From NCBI RefSeq assembly GCF_000170895.1, contig NZ_ABCS01000027.1:1-64000 (forward strand): a stretch of DNA of 64,000 nucleotides. The letters run 5' to 3'. Origin of the DNA: Plesiocystis pacifica SIR-1. GTDB taxonomy: Bacteria > Myxococcota_A > Polyangia > Nannocystales > Nannocystaceae. Position 1 is the first letter of the stretch. Each line of letters starts with the position of its first letter. Under the pieces are notes generated by a model, which ran no database searches, was not told the DNA's origin, and saw only the letters and a program-made list of their open reading frames with translations. Shown piece after piece: positions 1 to 9,734 of the stretch. Made by a program: the position numbers and the translations under genes.

Positions 1-2029
1 AGCCGGTTCAGGGCCTCGCGGGCGACCTGGGCCCGGCTGTCGTGCTCGGCCTGGGTCCGCCGCAGGTCGTCTCGCTGCCGCGACAGGGTCAGCACCCGGG
101 CGCGCTGGCCCGCGATGGCCTCGTCCACGGGCGCCGCGTGGGCAGCCGCGGGGTGCTCCTCGGCGCCGCACAGCGGACAGGGCTCGCCAGCGCGCAGATC
201 GGCGCGGTGACTGGCCAGGTCGCGCACGGCCTCCAGCTGACGCAGGGCGCGCTGGGCCTCGTCGAACAGCAGCTCGACGGCGCCCAGGGCCTCGGCCGCC
301 TCCCGGCTGGCCCGGGCTCGGTGGTCGCGCTCGAGCTCGAGGTCCCGGCGCTCGCCCTCGAGGCGCTCCGTGGCCTGCTCGCTCCGGTGGTGGCGCTCCT
401 GCACGCGGCTGAGCGCGGTCCACCGCTCACGGGCCTCGTCGAGGGCGCGCCGACGCAGGCGCAGGGTCGCCAGGGGCGGCTCGGCGTCGATGTCTCGGTC
501 GACCTTCTTGAGGGCGCGACGGGCCGAGCTGCGCTCTTTTCGGGCGACCTCGAACTCCGCCTGGGCCTCCTCGGTCTCGGCCGCCAGATCGCGCAGGCGG
601 GGCTCGAGCACGGCCTGACGGTGCCGACCCTCGGCGCGCCGGCCCAGATCGCGCAGCTGGTGGTGGAGCAGCATCTTGTAGTGCCCCCAGCCGTCGGCGA
701 GGCGAGCCAGCCCCGGGCGCGCGGCCAGCCAGGTCCGCCGCTCGTCCACCCCGGCCCGCGCGAGCGCCACGGAGGCCTCGACCTGCTCGAGCTTGGCCGC
801 GTCCCGGACCCGCGCCGCCTCGAGCCCGACCCGGGCGCGCTCGGCCGCCTCGCGCTCTTCGGCCAGGGCCGCGGCCCGGGTGTCGAGCTCGCGGGCGCGC
901 TCGAGGGCAGCGCCAGCCGGGCCCGCCGCTCCCGCGCGCGGATCAGGGCCTCCTCGCGGGCGGCCCCGTCTCGGACCAGGCGGGCGCGCTGCTCGACCAT
1001 CCCGCCGAGTTCGCCGGTGATGAAGCGGCGCTCCTCCTCGCGCTCGTCGGCCTCACGGGTCCACTCGCCGCGCTCGGCCGCGCGCTCGCGCCAGGGCAGC
1101 GCCGCCTCGATCCAGCCGAGGGTGCGGGCGTCTCCGTCGAGGGCGCGCAAGGCCTGTTCGGCGCCCTCGACCTCGGCCTTGGCCCGCGCCGCGCCGCGCT
1201 CGAGCTCCCCGAGGCGGGCGTGCCAGGTCCGATCGGCCTCGGCCTGGGCGCGCGCTCGGGTCAGCTCCGCCCGCGCCTGGGTGAGCGCTTCGACCTGGGC
1301 CTTCAGCTGGGTCCGCGCCGCCTCGTCGAGGCTGTCGAGGCCGTCGAGCTCGCGGCGCAGCAGGTCGAGCTCGGCGTCGGCCTGCTTGGCGCGCTCGAAG
1401 GCCGCGCGCCCGAGCTCCCGGTACAACCGCGTGCCCGTCATGCGCTCGAGCAGCTCGGCCCGGTCGCTGCCGCTGGCCTCCAAAAAGGCCGCGAACTCCC
1501 CCTGGGCCAGGAGCACGGAGCGCCGGAACTGGTCGAAGTCCAGACCCAGCCGGGCCTCGATGGCCTCGAGCACGTCGAGCTTGCGATCGGCCTCGACCGC
1601 GCGCCCGGTCACCGCGTCGCTGAGCTTCATCTGCTGGCCCTGGATGCGCCCGTCGTGGCGCCCCCGGGCTCGGCGGACCTCCCAGCGCGCCGTCCAGACC
1701 CGATCGTCGACGCCCAGGAAGTCGACCTCGGCCCAGCCATCGACGGCGCCGTGGCGGAGGATGCCGCGGACGTCGTTGGCCCGCAGCCCGCCCTCCCCCG
1801 GCGCGCCGCCGGGAGCCCGACCGATGGTCACCCCGCCGCGGTTGGCGAAGCGAGGCGTGCGATCGAAGAGCGCCAGGCAGATGGCGTCGAGGAGCGTCGT
1901 CTTGCCCGCGCCGGTGGGCCCGGTGATGGCCACGAGCCCGGCGCGGTCCAGGGGCGGCGCCCGGAAGTCGACCTCGAAGTGGCCGTGCAAGCTGGCGAGG
2001 TTCTTGCCCCGCACGGCCAGGATCTTCAC
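1..2029 (-). CDS. sbcC: SbcC nuclease-complex ATPase, frameshifted, runs off left edge
   Basis: SbcC is the SMC/Rad50-like ATPase of the SbcCD complex, which cleaves hairpins and processes DNA ends. The start is a GTG overlapping the sbcD stop (GTGA). The N-terminus has the Walker A motif GPTGAGKTT near residue 35 and the Q-loop region LAQGEFAAFL, followed by a long Ala/Glu/Arg coiled coil. Near position 905-915 the coiled-coil frame ends and the protein becomes Ser/Pro/Arg junk. The minus-strand frame one base over resumes the coiled coil and contains the zinc hook CPLCGAEEHP (near 150-180). The gene therefore needs a 1-nt shift to be read through. This could be a sequencing error, a real lesion or, less likely, recoding. 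The C-terminal ATPase half lies outside the window. Confidence 0.85.
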
Positions 2030-3360
2030 GGAGTCTCCCCCTCTTCGAGCTCCGCGGGCTCTTCGACCATCGGCGGCAGCACGGCCTCGCTCGCGTCCCC
2101 GCGCTCGACGGCCTCGCGCAGCTCGTGGAAGGCCCCGAGCAGCTCCGCCCCGGGCTCGTCGTCGTAGAGCCGCTCGTAGCAGTCGGCGAAGACCTGCTGG
2201 GGGTCGATGCGCTCGAGGGTCCGACGCTCGGGGAAGTCGGCCAGGCTCCCGCCCTCGCCGGCCTGGGTCACGGCGATCTTGAGCAGCCGGACCTCGCGGT
2301 TGCGCAGCGCCCGGTCCACCTGCACGCGCAGGTCCGGGACCGGCTCGTCGAGGCTCACGCGGACCTCGAGCCACGGCCACTGCGCCTTGTCCAGGGTCGG
2401 GTCGAGGGCCAGGGTGCGCAGCTCGAACAGCACGTCGTCGAGGGGCCGCGGGCCGTCCTTGGGGACGCGCAGCATCTGGACCGTGCGCGGCACCTCGAGG
2501 CTCTGGCACAGCTGCAGCTCGGCGCCCTCGAAGTGCGCGAGCAAGACCTGGTGCTCGTAGTCGGACTCGCTCAGCGACAGGGGAATGGGCGAGCCGCTGT
2601 AGCGCACCTGCTCGGACTGCTCGACGGCCTGGGCCAGGTGCAGGTGTCCCAGACCCACGTAGGCCCACGCGTCGCCGAAGATCGCCCGGGGAATGGCGTG
2701 CTGATTGCCCCCGAGGATCTTGCGCTCGGACAGCTCGGACAGCGCCGTGCCGCGCATGTAGAGGTGACCCGAAGCGATCAGCGCGTGGTCCGGCTCGGCC
2801 CGGGCCTGAGCGGCCTCGAGGACCTCGGCGTAGACGCGCTCGACCCCGTGGATCAGCGGGTCCCGGCGCCAGCTCGCCTGCTCGTCGTCGCTGTCGACGT
2901 CCCCGCCCCTGGCCGCGCGCGCGTGGGGCAAGTCGGCGACGCGCAGGAAGGGCACCGCCGCCAGCCAGGCCGCGACCGCGCCGCTGCGATCGTGGAGCGG
3001 GAAGACCATCTCGCCCCGGTCCTCGGGCACCCCACCCACGGCGTGGACCCGGGCGAAGGCCATCATCGGCGCCATCGCGTCCAGGCGCAGGGCCGAGTCG
3101 TGGTTGCCCGCGATCAGCACGATGTCCAGCTCCGGCATGCGCCGACGGGCCTCGGCCAGGAAGGCGTTGAGGGTGTGGATCGCCGACGCCGGCGGGTTGG
3201 CGGTCTCGAAGATGTCCCCCGCGACCAGCAGCGCGTCCGCCTCGACCCGCTCGAGGGTGTCGAGCAGCCAACGCAAAAAGGCCTCGTGCTCGAGGCGGCG
3301 ATCACGGCCGTGGAGCGTGTGCCCCAGGTGCCAGTCGCTCGTGTGCAGGAGCCGGAGCAT
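2026..3360 (-). CDS. sbcD: SbcD nuclease subunit (Mre11-like)
   Basis: Metallophosphoesterase nuclease partner of SbcC, acting on DNA ends and hairpins. The 444-residue protein starts MLRLLHTSDWHLG. It shows the phosphoesterase motifs DWH (residues 9-11), GDIFE (48-52), GNHD (85-88) and a later GHLHLAQ. A longer in-frame start at 3417 would add 19 unconserved residues ahead of the conserved MLRLLHTSDWHLG, so the ATG at 3360 is preferred. Its TGA overlaps the sbcC GTG by 4 nt, so the pair is translationally coupled. The C-terminal tail is acidic (EEPAELEEGE), consistent with a SbcC-interacting or disordered end. Confidence 0.93.
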   Translation of the reverse strand: MLRLLHTSDWHLGHTLHGRDRRLEHEAFLRWLLDTLERVEADALLVAGDIFETANPPASAIHTLNAFLAEARRRMPELDIVLIAGNHDSALRLDAMAPMMAFARVHAVGGVPEDRGEMVFPLHDRSGAVAAWLAAVPFLRVADLPHARAARGGDVDSDDEQASWRRDPLIHGVERVYAEVLEAAQARAEPDHALIASGHLYMRGTALSELSERKILGGNQHAIPRAIFGDAWAYVGLGHLHLAQAVEQSEQVRYSGSPIPLSLSESDYEHQVLLAHFEGAELQLCQSLEVPRTVQMLRVPKDGPRPLDDVLFELRTLALDPTLDKAQWPWLEVRVSLDEPVPDLRVQVDRALRNREVRLLKIAVTQAGEGGSLADFPERRTLERIDPQQVFADCYERLYDDEPGAELLGAFHELREAVERGDASEAVLPPMVEEPAELEEGETP

Positions 3361-3587
3361 GGCGCGGGAGAGCCATTGAGACGGACCGCCGGGCTCCGGG
3401 CAAGGGGGGCCACCCATCCCCAGCCCCGCGCGAGCGCCGGATCGAGAAATCAGCTTTCATTTCAAGACCTTACAAACCTCAACACACAGCCTGTGGATGA
3501 GCTTTGCACAGCCTGCGGTGGATCCGTCGATGCGCCCGACGCCCCATCCGCCAGCCTGAACCCTGGGTTTGCCCCGTCCGGGCCGAC

Positions 3588-4220
3588 TCAGGGGGCGCAC
3601 TCGTCGAGGCAGTACTCCTCCACGCAGCCTCCGAGCAGCTCCGCGACGGCGCTGCCGAGGGGCGGCCCGCACTGGATGAAGCACGTCACGGACAGGCCGC
3701 CCTCGGCCACGCACATCATGAAGCAGGTGCACTTGCCAGGGTCGAGGGAGCAATACTCGTAGACCTCCTCGCAGCAGCTGTCCGCCGCGCACGCGTGGCA
3801 GCTGCCCTCTGCGAGCGGCACGCAGGCGGTCATGCCCTCCTCGAAGCCGGTGTCGACGGGGCCCTCCTCCGTGAAGCCCTCGTCGAGGGGGCCCTCCTCC
3901 GTGAACGGGCCCTCGTCGAGGGGACCCTCCTCCGTAAAGCCCTCCTCCGTGCTCGTCGAGCCCCCCGAGGTCGAGGTCGAAGCGCCGCTGGACTCGCCCG
4001 AGGAGCCCTCCGTGCCCGTGTCGGCGTCGCCCGTGGTCGAGCCCTCGCCCGTGCCGCTGCCCGCCTCCCCAGCGCTCTCGCTTTCGCCCTCGCTCTCCTC
4101 CTCGGCCCCCTCGCTCTCGTCCCCGCCCGCCTGCCCGAAGGCGGGGTTGAACTGCTGACAACCCACGGCCATCGCGGCGATCAGCGCGAGGTGATGCCCC
4201 CTCAAACCATCCAAGTGCAT
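3588..4220 (-). CDS. Cys-rich lipoprotein with acidic repeat linker
   Basis: A 210-residue predicted lipoprotein. The N-terminus MHLDGLRGHHLALIAAMAVGC ends in a lipobox-like AVGC. A Gly/Ser/Glu/Thr low-complexity stretch follows (residues about 30-85), then four imperfect copies of a TEEGPLDEG-type unit (DNA about 3840-3950), then a C-terminal domain with about 14 Cys (CHACAADSCCEEV, CTCFMMC, CVEEYCLDEC). The start at 4220 is preferred to a longer one at 4283 because GAGG lies 4 nt upstream and the signal peptide begins there. No enzymatic motif is visible; a surface or outer-membrane-anchored disulfide-rich protein is inferred. Confidence 0.75.
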   Translation of the reverse strand: MHLDGLRGHHLALIAAMAVGCQQFNPAFGQAGGDESEGAEEESEGESESAGEAGSGTGEGSTTGDADTGTEGSSGESSGASTSTSGGSTSTEEGFTEEGPLDEGPFTEEGPLDEGFTEEGPVDTGFEEGMTACVPLAEGSCHACAADSCCEEVYEYCSLDPGKCTCFMMCVAEGGLSVTCFIQCGPPLGSAVAELLGGCVEEYCLDECAP

Positions 4221-4270
4221 GTCCTCAGCTTCCCGCGAAGCTGCAGCCCACGCAAGCACCGCACGCGACG

Positions 4271-5152
4271 ATGGGTGGTGCAAAGCCCAGCTTGCTCGCT
4301 TCGCGGGCGCCTCGCTATGGTCGCGAGACCATCGAACCCGCGACGAAAACTCGGCTCGCCATCCTCGCCGTACTCGCGGCGGTGCTCGTCGGCCTCCCCG
4401 CCTACCTGCACTTCGCCACGGACTACTTCGAGATCAGCCCCAACGAGGTCATCGAGCCGACGCCGTGCAACGTGTGTGGGGAGACCGTGCCCTTCAAGAC
4501 CCGCCGGGGCCGGGCCCACGCGGTGTGCTCGAGCTGCGGCGCCTACGAGCGCCACCGCCTGCTGACCCACTACCTCGGCCAGGCCCCGGAGCTCAGCGCG
4601 GGCAAGCGGGTCCTGCACTTCGCCCCCAACAACGGCGTCGAGGCCTTCATGCGCGGGCGGGCCGAGGCCCTCGCCCTCGACTACGCGACGGCCGACCTGT
4701 TCGCCATCGAGGACCTCAAGCTCGATCTCGCCGACATCGAGCAGCCCGACGCGAGCTGGGACGTGGTCATCTGCTACCACGTGCTCGAGCACGTCCCAAA
4801 CTCCGACGCGGCCATGTCCGAGCTGTTCCGCGTCCTCGCGCCCGGCGGCGTCGCCATCCTCCAGGTCCCCCTCGAGATCGGCCGGACCCAGACCTACGAG
4901 GACGCGAGCATCACCTCGCCCGAGGGCCGCCTCGAGCACTTTGGCCAGGAGGACCACGTGCGCATCTACGGCACCGCGGACTTCCCCCGCCGGCTCGAGG
5001 CCGCGGGCTTCGAGGTCGAGGCCCTCGACTACCTCGCGACCTTGCCGGCCGAGCGCGTCGCCGAGCACCACCTCGCCCGCGGACCCAGCGAAGACGGGGG
5101 TCCGCGCTTTGACGAGCGCATCTTCCTCGCCCGCAAGCCAGACACTCCATGA
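4271..5152 (+). CDS. SAM-dependent methyltransferase with N-terminal TM and zinc ribbon
   Basis: A 293-residue class I methyltransferase. An N-terminal hydrophobic segment (LAILAVLAAVLVGLPAYL, residues about 29-46) probably anchors it. A four-Cys zinc ribbon follows (CNVCG, then CSSCGAYERHR), then a Rossmann fold with motif I VLHFAPNNGVE and the type-11 signature SWDVVICYHVLEHVP. The acceptor is unknown; zinc-ribbon methyltransferases of this kind are often found near glycan or lipid genes, but nothing nearby names a substrate. Its TGA overlaps the ATG of the GAF-STAS gene (ATGA), so the two are translationally coupled. The start is not well fixed: no clear ribosome-binding site precedes 4271. 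Confidence 0.8.
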   Translation: MGGAKPSLLASRAPRYGRETIEPATKTRLAILAVLAAVLVGLPAYLHFATDYFEISPNEVIEPTPCNVCGETVPFKTRRGRAHAVCSSCGAYERHRLLTHYLGQAPELSAGKRVLHFAPNNGVEAFMRGRAEALALDYATADLFAIEDLKLDLADIEQPDASWDVVICYHVLEHVPNSDAAMSELFRVLAPGGVAILQVPLEIGRTQTYEDASITSPEGRLEHFGQEDHVRIYGTADFPRRLEAAGFEVEALDYLATLPAERVAEHHLARGPSEDGGPRFDERIFLARKPDTP

Positions 5153-6111
5153 CCGCCCCCCCCCAATCCCACTCTGCCACCGTCGACATGGCCGTCGATC
5201 AGGAGGCCCTGCTCCGCGGCATCGCCGACGCCTCTCTCGCGCTGCTCGACATCGAGCTCAACTACGCCGGGGCCATGGACCGCTGCCTCGGCGCGGTCGG
5301 CAGCGCCCTGAGCGTCGACCGGGTCTACGTGTTCGAGGCCCACCCCAACACCGCGGGCACCACCTGCGTCAGCCAGCGCTTCGAGTGGTCGCGCGATTCC
5401 ATCGAGCCCCAGATCGACAACCCTGAGCTCCAGGACCTTCCCTTCGAGATCCTCGGCCCTTGGGAAGCCACGCTGCGCGCGGGCCAACACATGGCCTTCG
5501 TGGTCGCCGACTACCCGCATAAAGCGACCCGCGAGCTGCTCGAGTCTCAGGACATCATCTCCATCCTGGTCCTGCCGATCATCCTCCACGGCGAGCTGTG
5601 GGGATTCATCGGCTTCGACGACTGCACCCGCCCGAGGCGCTGGCGCGACGCCGAGCTCGCGGCCCTCAGCGCCCTCGGCGGGGCGACCGGCGCGGCCATC
5701 GTCCGCAGCCGGGTGCACGAGACCGTGCTCGAGATCAGCGCCCCTCTCCTGCAGGTCTGGGAGGGGGTCATCGCCGTCCCCCTCGTCGGTCGGCTGACCC
5801 CCGACCGCGCCAACCGGCTGATCGAGAGCGTGCTCGGGGCCATCCACGGCCGCGACGCACGAGACGTCTTGCTCGACATCACCGGCATGTCGGCCATCGC
5901 CCCCGGCGAGCTCGACATGGTCCTGCGCACCTTCCGAGCCGCGCGCATGCTCGGGGCACGCTGCGCCCTCGTGGGGACCTCCGCCGTCGTGGCCCAGGCC
6001 ATCGTCAACGCCGACATCGACCTCGCTAGCCTCTCCACCCACGCCAGCCTCGAGTCTGGGCTCGCGCAGATCCTCGCGCGCCGCGGCCTCGAGGTTCGCC
6101 GCCACGCCTGA
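5149..6111 (+). CDS. GAF-STAS signalling protein (RsbR-like)
   Basis: A 320-residue cytosolic protein. A GAF sensor domain occupies residues about 20-185 (LSVDRVYVFEAH, then ILVLPIILHGELWGFIGFDDC). A C-terminal STAS domain covers about 195-310, with DVLLDITGMSAI and a later GARCALVGTSAVVAQAI. This is the layout of RsbR-type stressosome proteins and anti-anti-sigma regulators. The position normally holding the phosphorylated Ser/Thr after the DxTG strand reads AIAPGE here, with no Ser or Thr, so kinase switching of the usual kind looks lost. No RsbS, RsbT or anti-sigma kinase lies nearby. It is coupled to the upstream methyltransferase by ATGA. Confidence 0.8.
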   Translation: MTAPPQSHSATVDMAVDQEALLRGIADASLALLDIELNYAGAMDRCLGAVGSALSVDRVYVFEAHPNTAGTTCVSQRFEWSRDSIEPQIDNPELQDLPFEILGPWEATLRAGQHMAFVVADYPHKATRELLESQDIISILVLPIILHGELWGFIGFDDCTRPRRWRDAELAALSALGGATGAAIVRSRVHETVLEISAPLLQVWEGVIAVPLVGRLTPDRANRLIESVLGAIHGRDARDVLLDITGMSAIAPGELDMVLRTFRAARMLGARCALVGTSAVVAQAIVNADIDLASLSTHASLESGLAQILARRGLEVRRHA

Positions 6112-6131
6112 TTCGAGGCCGTTTCCGCGCC

Positions 6132-6137
6132 TATACT
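6132..6137 (+). promoter_or_regulatory. -10 element TATACT, 6 nt before ATG
   Basis: The hexamer TATACT ends exactly 6 nt before the ATG at 6144, so transcription should begin at or next to the start codon (leaderless mRNA). A weak -35 candidate CTGATT lies 18 nt upstream. Confidence 0.6.
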
Positions 6138-6143
6138 GGGCGC

Positions 6144-7220
<1,077 letters not shown>

Positions 7221-7253
7221 CCGGGGCAGGCTGGGCGTGAGCCCGAGCGAGAG

Positions 7254-7829
7254 CTAGATCCGCGGGTGCGGGCACATGTCCTGGTCGACGTCCGCGACGA
7301 CCATCGTGTAGCCCTGCCCCGCCAGCTGCGCGGCCTTGTTCGCCACCCGGTTCGCGCAGGTGCTGCTGTCGAACAGCGAGGTGAAGTGGCTGCAGCTGAC
7401 CTTGCCGAGGTAGCGCTTTTTGTAGTGGTCCTGCTGGCCGGCGCAGCTGTGGTCGGACCACGCGTCGACGGTGTAGAACTCGATGTCGACGTCGAACCAG
7501 TGCGTGTCGAGGTCGAGGTGGCAGATCTGGCCGGTCGGCTGCGAGTACGCGAAGTCCTCGTTCGCGCAGGTGTCGTAGTCGTCGAAGCACTGGTCCACGC
7601 ACCAGTTGAACTGCGCCTCGTCGTAGTAGGGGTGGTAGCTGCCCTCGCACTGCATCTCGCACATGTCGAGCTGGTCGCCGCAGGCGGCCTGGCAGCTGGC
7701 GCTGCGCTCCTCGACGTCCTCGAGCTCGGCGAGGCCGTCGAGGCCGACGCTCTCCTCTTCGGTGCAGGCGCCGGTGAAGCTCAGCGCGGCGGCGAACAGG
7801 ACGATGGACTGGATGTTGATCTTGAACAT
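7254..7829 (-). CDS. Small Cys-rich lipoprotein
   Basis: A 191-residue predicted lipoprotein with signal MFKINIQSIVLFAAALSFTGAC (lipobox TGAC, Cys 22). The mature protein has about 13 Cys in paired arrangements (CQAACGDQLDMCEMQC, CVDQCFDDYDTC), suggesting disulfides, and an aromatic, His/Asp-rich middle. AAAGGA lies 10 nt before the ATG. It converges with the DUF4215 gene 34 bp away. No family is recognised; the Cys spacing resembles other secreted myxobacterial Cys-rich proteins, but this is only a resemblance. Confidence 0.75.
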   Translation of the reverse strand: MFKINIQSIVLFAAALSFTGACTEEESVGLDGLAELEDVEERSASCQAACGDQLDMCEMQCEGSYHPYYDEAQFNWCVDQCFDDYDTCANEDFAYSQPTGQICHLDLDTHWFDVDIEFYTVDAWSDHSCAGQQDHYKKRYLGKVSCSHFTSLFDSSTCANRVANKAAQLAGQGYTMVVADVDQDMCPHPRI

Positions 7830-7993
7830 GGGTGGTCGGTCCTTTCACCCGCGTCCATGGCCAAGCCCCGTCCGTCCGTCTCTACGAACACCCAAACCGT
7901 GCTCAAAACCGCCTGCTTTTTCATGACGGTAACCTGGGGCGTCAATTTAGATATTTTGGGCAACATCCGCCGCCCGATGACGGGCACCAAATG

Positions 7994-8030
7994 CAACGAC
8001 GCCCGCGACCGAGGTCGGCGGGCGTCGTTG
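7994..8030 (-). terminator. Hairpin terminator after nqrM
   Basis: A perfect 13-bp stem (CAACGACGCCCGC pairing with 8018-8030) encloses a loop that itself pairs as GACC-GA-GGTC. It lies 21 nt beyond the nqrM stop on the minus strand, with only a short T tract after it. It probably ends transcripts of the apbE-nqrM end of the operon. Confidence 0.75.
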
Positions 8031-8050
8031 GTGCTCGAGGCGGCGCTCGG

Positions 8051-8293
8051 CTACTTGCGCAGCTGCATCAGCTCGCCCGGCGCCTTGAAGGCGCTCGGCG
8101 GCGCGCTCGCGTCGGCGTCGTTGCCCTCGATCTTGCACGCCCCCGGCGTCCCGGCCTCCTCGCAGGCGCAGTCCGTCCCCACCCCGCCGCAGGATCCCCG
8201 CAGCGGCTTGTTCGAAAAGATGACCCCCACGGCCATGCCGGTCATGAGCATGGCGAAGATGGCGACGGTCAGCAGGACGACGGCGAAGTTCAT
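8051..8293 (-). CDS. nqrM: NqrM, Na+-NQR maturation protein
   Basis: An 80-residue protein with one N-terminal membrane segment (residues 3-26) and the NqrM/DUF539 signature SCGGVGTDCACE. Cys 35, 42, 44 and 53 match the family's Cys-rich iron-binding end. NqrM is required to deliver or position the iron centre held between NqrD and NqrE. Its ATG overlaps the apbE stop (ATGA), so the two maturation factors are coupled. It has an Ala/Asp/Pro-rich C-terminal tail, making it slightly longer than the Vibrio protein. Confidence 0.9.
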   Translation of the reverse strand: MNFAVVLLTVAIFAMLMTGMAVGVIFSNKPLRGSCGGVGTDCACEEAGTPGACKIEGNDADASAPPSAFKAPGELMQLRK

Positions 8294-9474
8294 GGGTTCA
8301 GCTCCTGGTAGGCCGGGGTGCTCTGGGCCTCGAAGCCCTCGGCGGTGCGGATGAGGAAGTATGCAGCGAGACCCTCCCGAGTGGCCAGGGCGAGCCCCTC
8401 TTTTGGGCCCAGGACGTTCAGGGCGGTGGCCCAGGCGTCGGCGGCCGCGGCGGACTGTGCGTGGACCACGGTGACGCTGGCCAGGCGGTGGGTGATGGGC
8501 CGGCCGGTGCGCGGGTCGATGGTGTGCGAGTAGCGTACGCCGTCCTTCTCCCAATAGTTCCGGTAGTCGCCGCTCGTCGCCACCCCGGCGTCGGTCACGG
8601 GCAGGATCGACTGGACCGCGCGGGTGCCCGCGGCGTCGGCGGTGGGGCGCTCGATGCCCACGCGCCACGGCTCGTCCTGGTGGTTTCGCCCGCGCGCCCG
8701 GACCTCCCCGCCGACCTCGACCATGTAGTGGCGAAAGCCCTCGGCCTCGAGCACGGCGGCGACGCGGTCGCAGCCGTGGCCCTTGGCGATGGCCGAGAGA
8801 TCCACGCGCAGCTCGTCGACGGTCTTCTCGAGCGTCTGGGTCTCGACGTCGACGATCAGCTTCTCGTCGCCCACGAGGCGGTCGAGGACGCTCAGGTCGT
8901 CGGCGCTGAGGCTCCGGCGGGCGCTGGGGTCGGACTTCGAGCCGAAGCCCCAGGCGTCGACCAGCGGGCCCACGGTGACGTCGAAGGCCCCGCCCGAGTC
9001 GGCGCTGACGGCCTTGGCCAGGGCCATGACCTCGACCAGGTGCGCCGAGGCGGCGATCGCCTGGCCCTTGCCCGCGCGGTTGAAGCGGCTCAGCTCCGAC
9101 TCCGGCCGGTAGGTCGACATCTCGTCGTTGACGGCCTCGAGCTCGGCGTAGATGGCCTCGGCCAGCCCGGCCATGGCCTCGTCGCTGGGCAGCTCGACGG
9201 CCTCGCCGTCGGCGTCTCGACCGGCGACGACCACGGTGAAGGTCGTCCCCATGGTCGGGCCGAGGACCAGCGCCCGGCCCTCGACGCTGCGGGCCTCCCA
9301 GCGCAGGCCGTCCACGGCCTCGCCGGCGACCTCCGTCAGCGCCCCCGAGCGCACCGCCGGCTCCCGGGGCCACAGCAGGTAGACCATGCCCAAAAGCCCC
9401 AGGAGGCCGATGAACACGATCGACAGCCGGCTCCGCCCGGTGTTCACGGTCGAGGTGGTCCGCGGCTCGCTCAT
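8290..9474 (-). CDS. apbE: ApbE FAD:protein FMN transferase
   Basis: Periplasmic flavin transferase that links FMN through a phosphoester to Thr in NqrB and NqrC. The 394-residue protein has an N-terminal membrane/signal segment (LSIVFIGLLGLLGMVYLLW), then the ApbE fold: GPTMGTTFTV, the DLSAIAKGHGCDR motif, VEVGGEVRARG and the Mg2+/FAD motif SHTIDPRTGRPI. It lies downstream of nqrF and directly upstream of nqrM, matching its role in assembling the pump. It is separated from nqrF by 260 bp containing a dispersed repeat, so it may have its own promoter. Confidence 0.93.
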   Translation of the reverse strand: MSEPRTTSTVNTGRSRLSIVFIGLLGLLGMVYLLWPREPAVRSGALTEVAGEAVDGLRWEARSVEGRALVLGPTMGTTFTVVVAGRDADGEAVELPSDEAMAGLAEAIYAELEAVNDEMSTYRPESELSRFNRAGKGQAIAASAHLVEVMALAKAVSADSGGAFDVTVGPLVDAWGFGSKSDPSARRSLSADDLSVLDRLVGDEKLIVDVETQTLEKTVDELRVDLSAIAKGHGCDRVAAVLEAEGFRHYMVEVGGEVRARGRNHQDEPWRVGIERPTADAAGTRAVQSILPVTDAGVATSGDYRNYWEKDGVRYSHTIDPRTGRPITHRLASVTVVHAQSAAAADAWATALNVLGPKEGLALATREGLAAYFLIRTAEGFEAQSTPAYQELNP

Positions 9475-9551
9475 CCCAGCGAACCTACCCGAAAAGCGCG
9501 CCAAGCCAAGCCTGGTCCCCCAACCACTGCGCCGATCATCTCCGTCAGAGA

Positions 9552-9675
9552 GCGCCCCCGCTCGCGGGGGCGACCCAATGCCCGCTCGAAGGAACGAACG
9601 CCATTGCCCACCAAGCCCAAACGGAGGAGCGGCAGCGACGAAGTGCCCCCAGTCCGAGGCGCCTGCGGGGGCAAA
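9552..9675 (+). repeat. Dispersed intergenic repeat, copy A
   Basis: About 125 bp between apbE and nqrF. It begins with the hairpin CGCCCCCG-ctcg-CGGGGGCG (9553-9572), contains the conserved core TTGCCCACCAAGC...GGAGGAGCGG...CGACGAAG, and ends with GGGGGCAAA. Related copies lie at 39507-39631 (opposite orientation) and 55785-55906, with a partial copy at 27109-27145. Confidence 0.8.
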
Positions 9676-9734
9676 GAAGAAAGGGGCGAGCCTCGCGGCG
9701 CGCCCCCTTTTGGGTTTGGTGGTCCGGACTCGGC

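Noticed and set aside
42..2282. Long plus-strand open frame opposite sbcC
   Set aside because: It is antisense to a clearly conserved gene, has Arg/Ser-rich shadow composition, and no motif; such frames are expected at this GC content.
4220..4283. Upstream extension of the Cys-rich lipoprotein start
   Set aside because: It would place 21 residues before the signal peptide; GAGG supports 4220.
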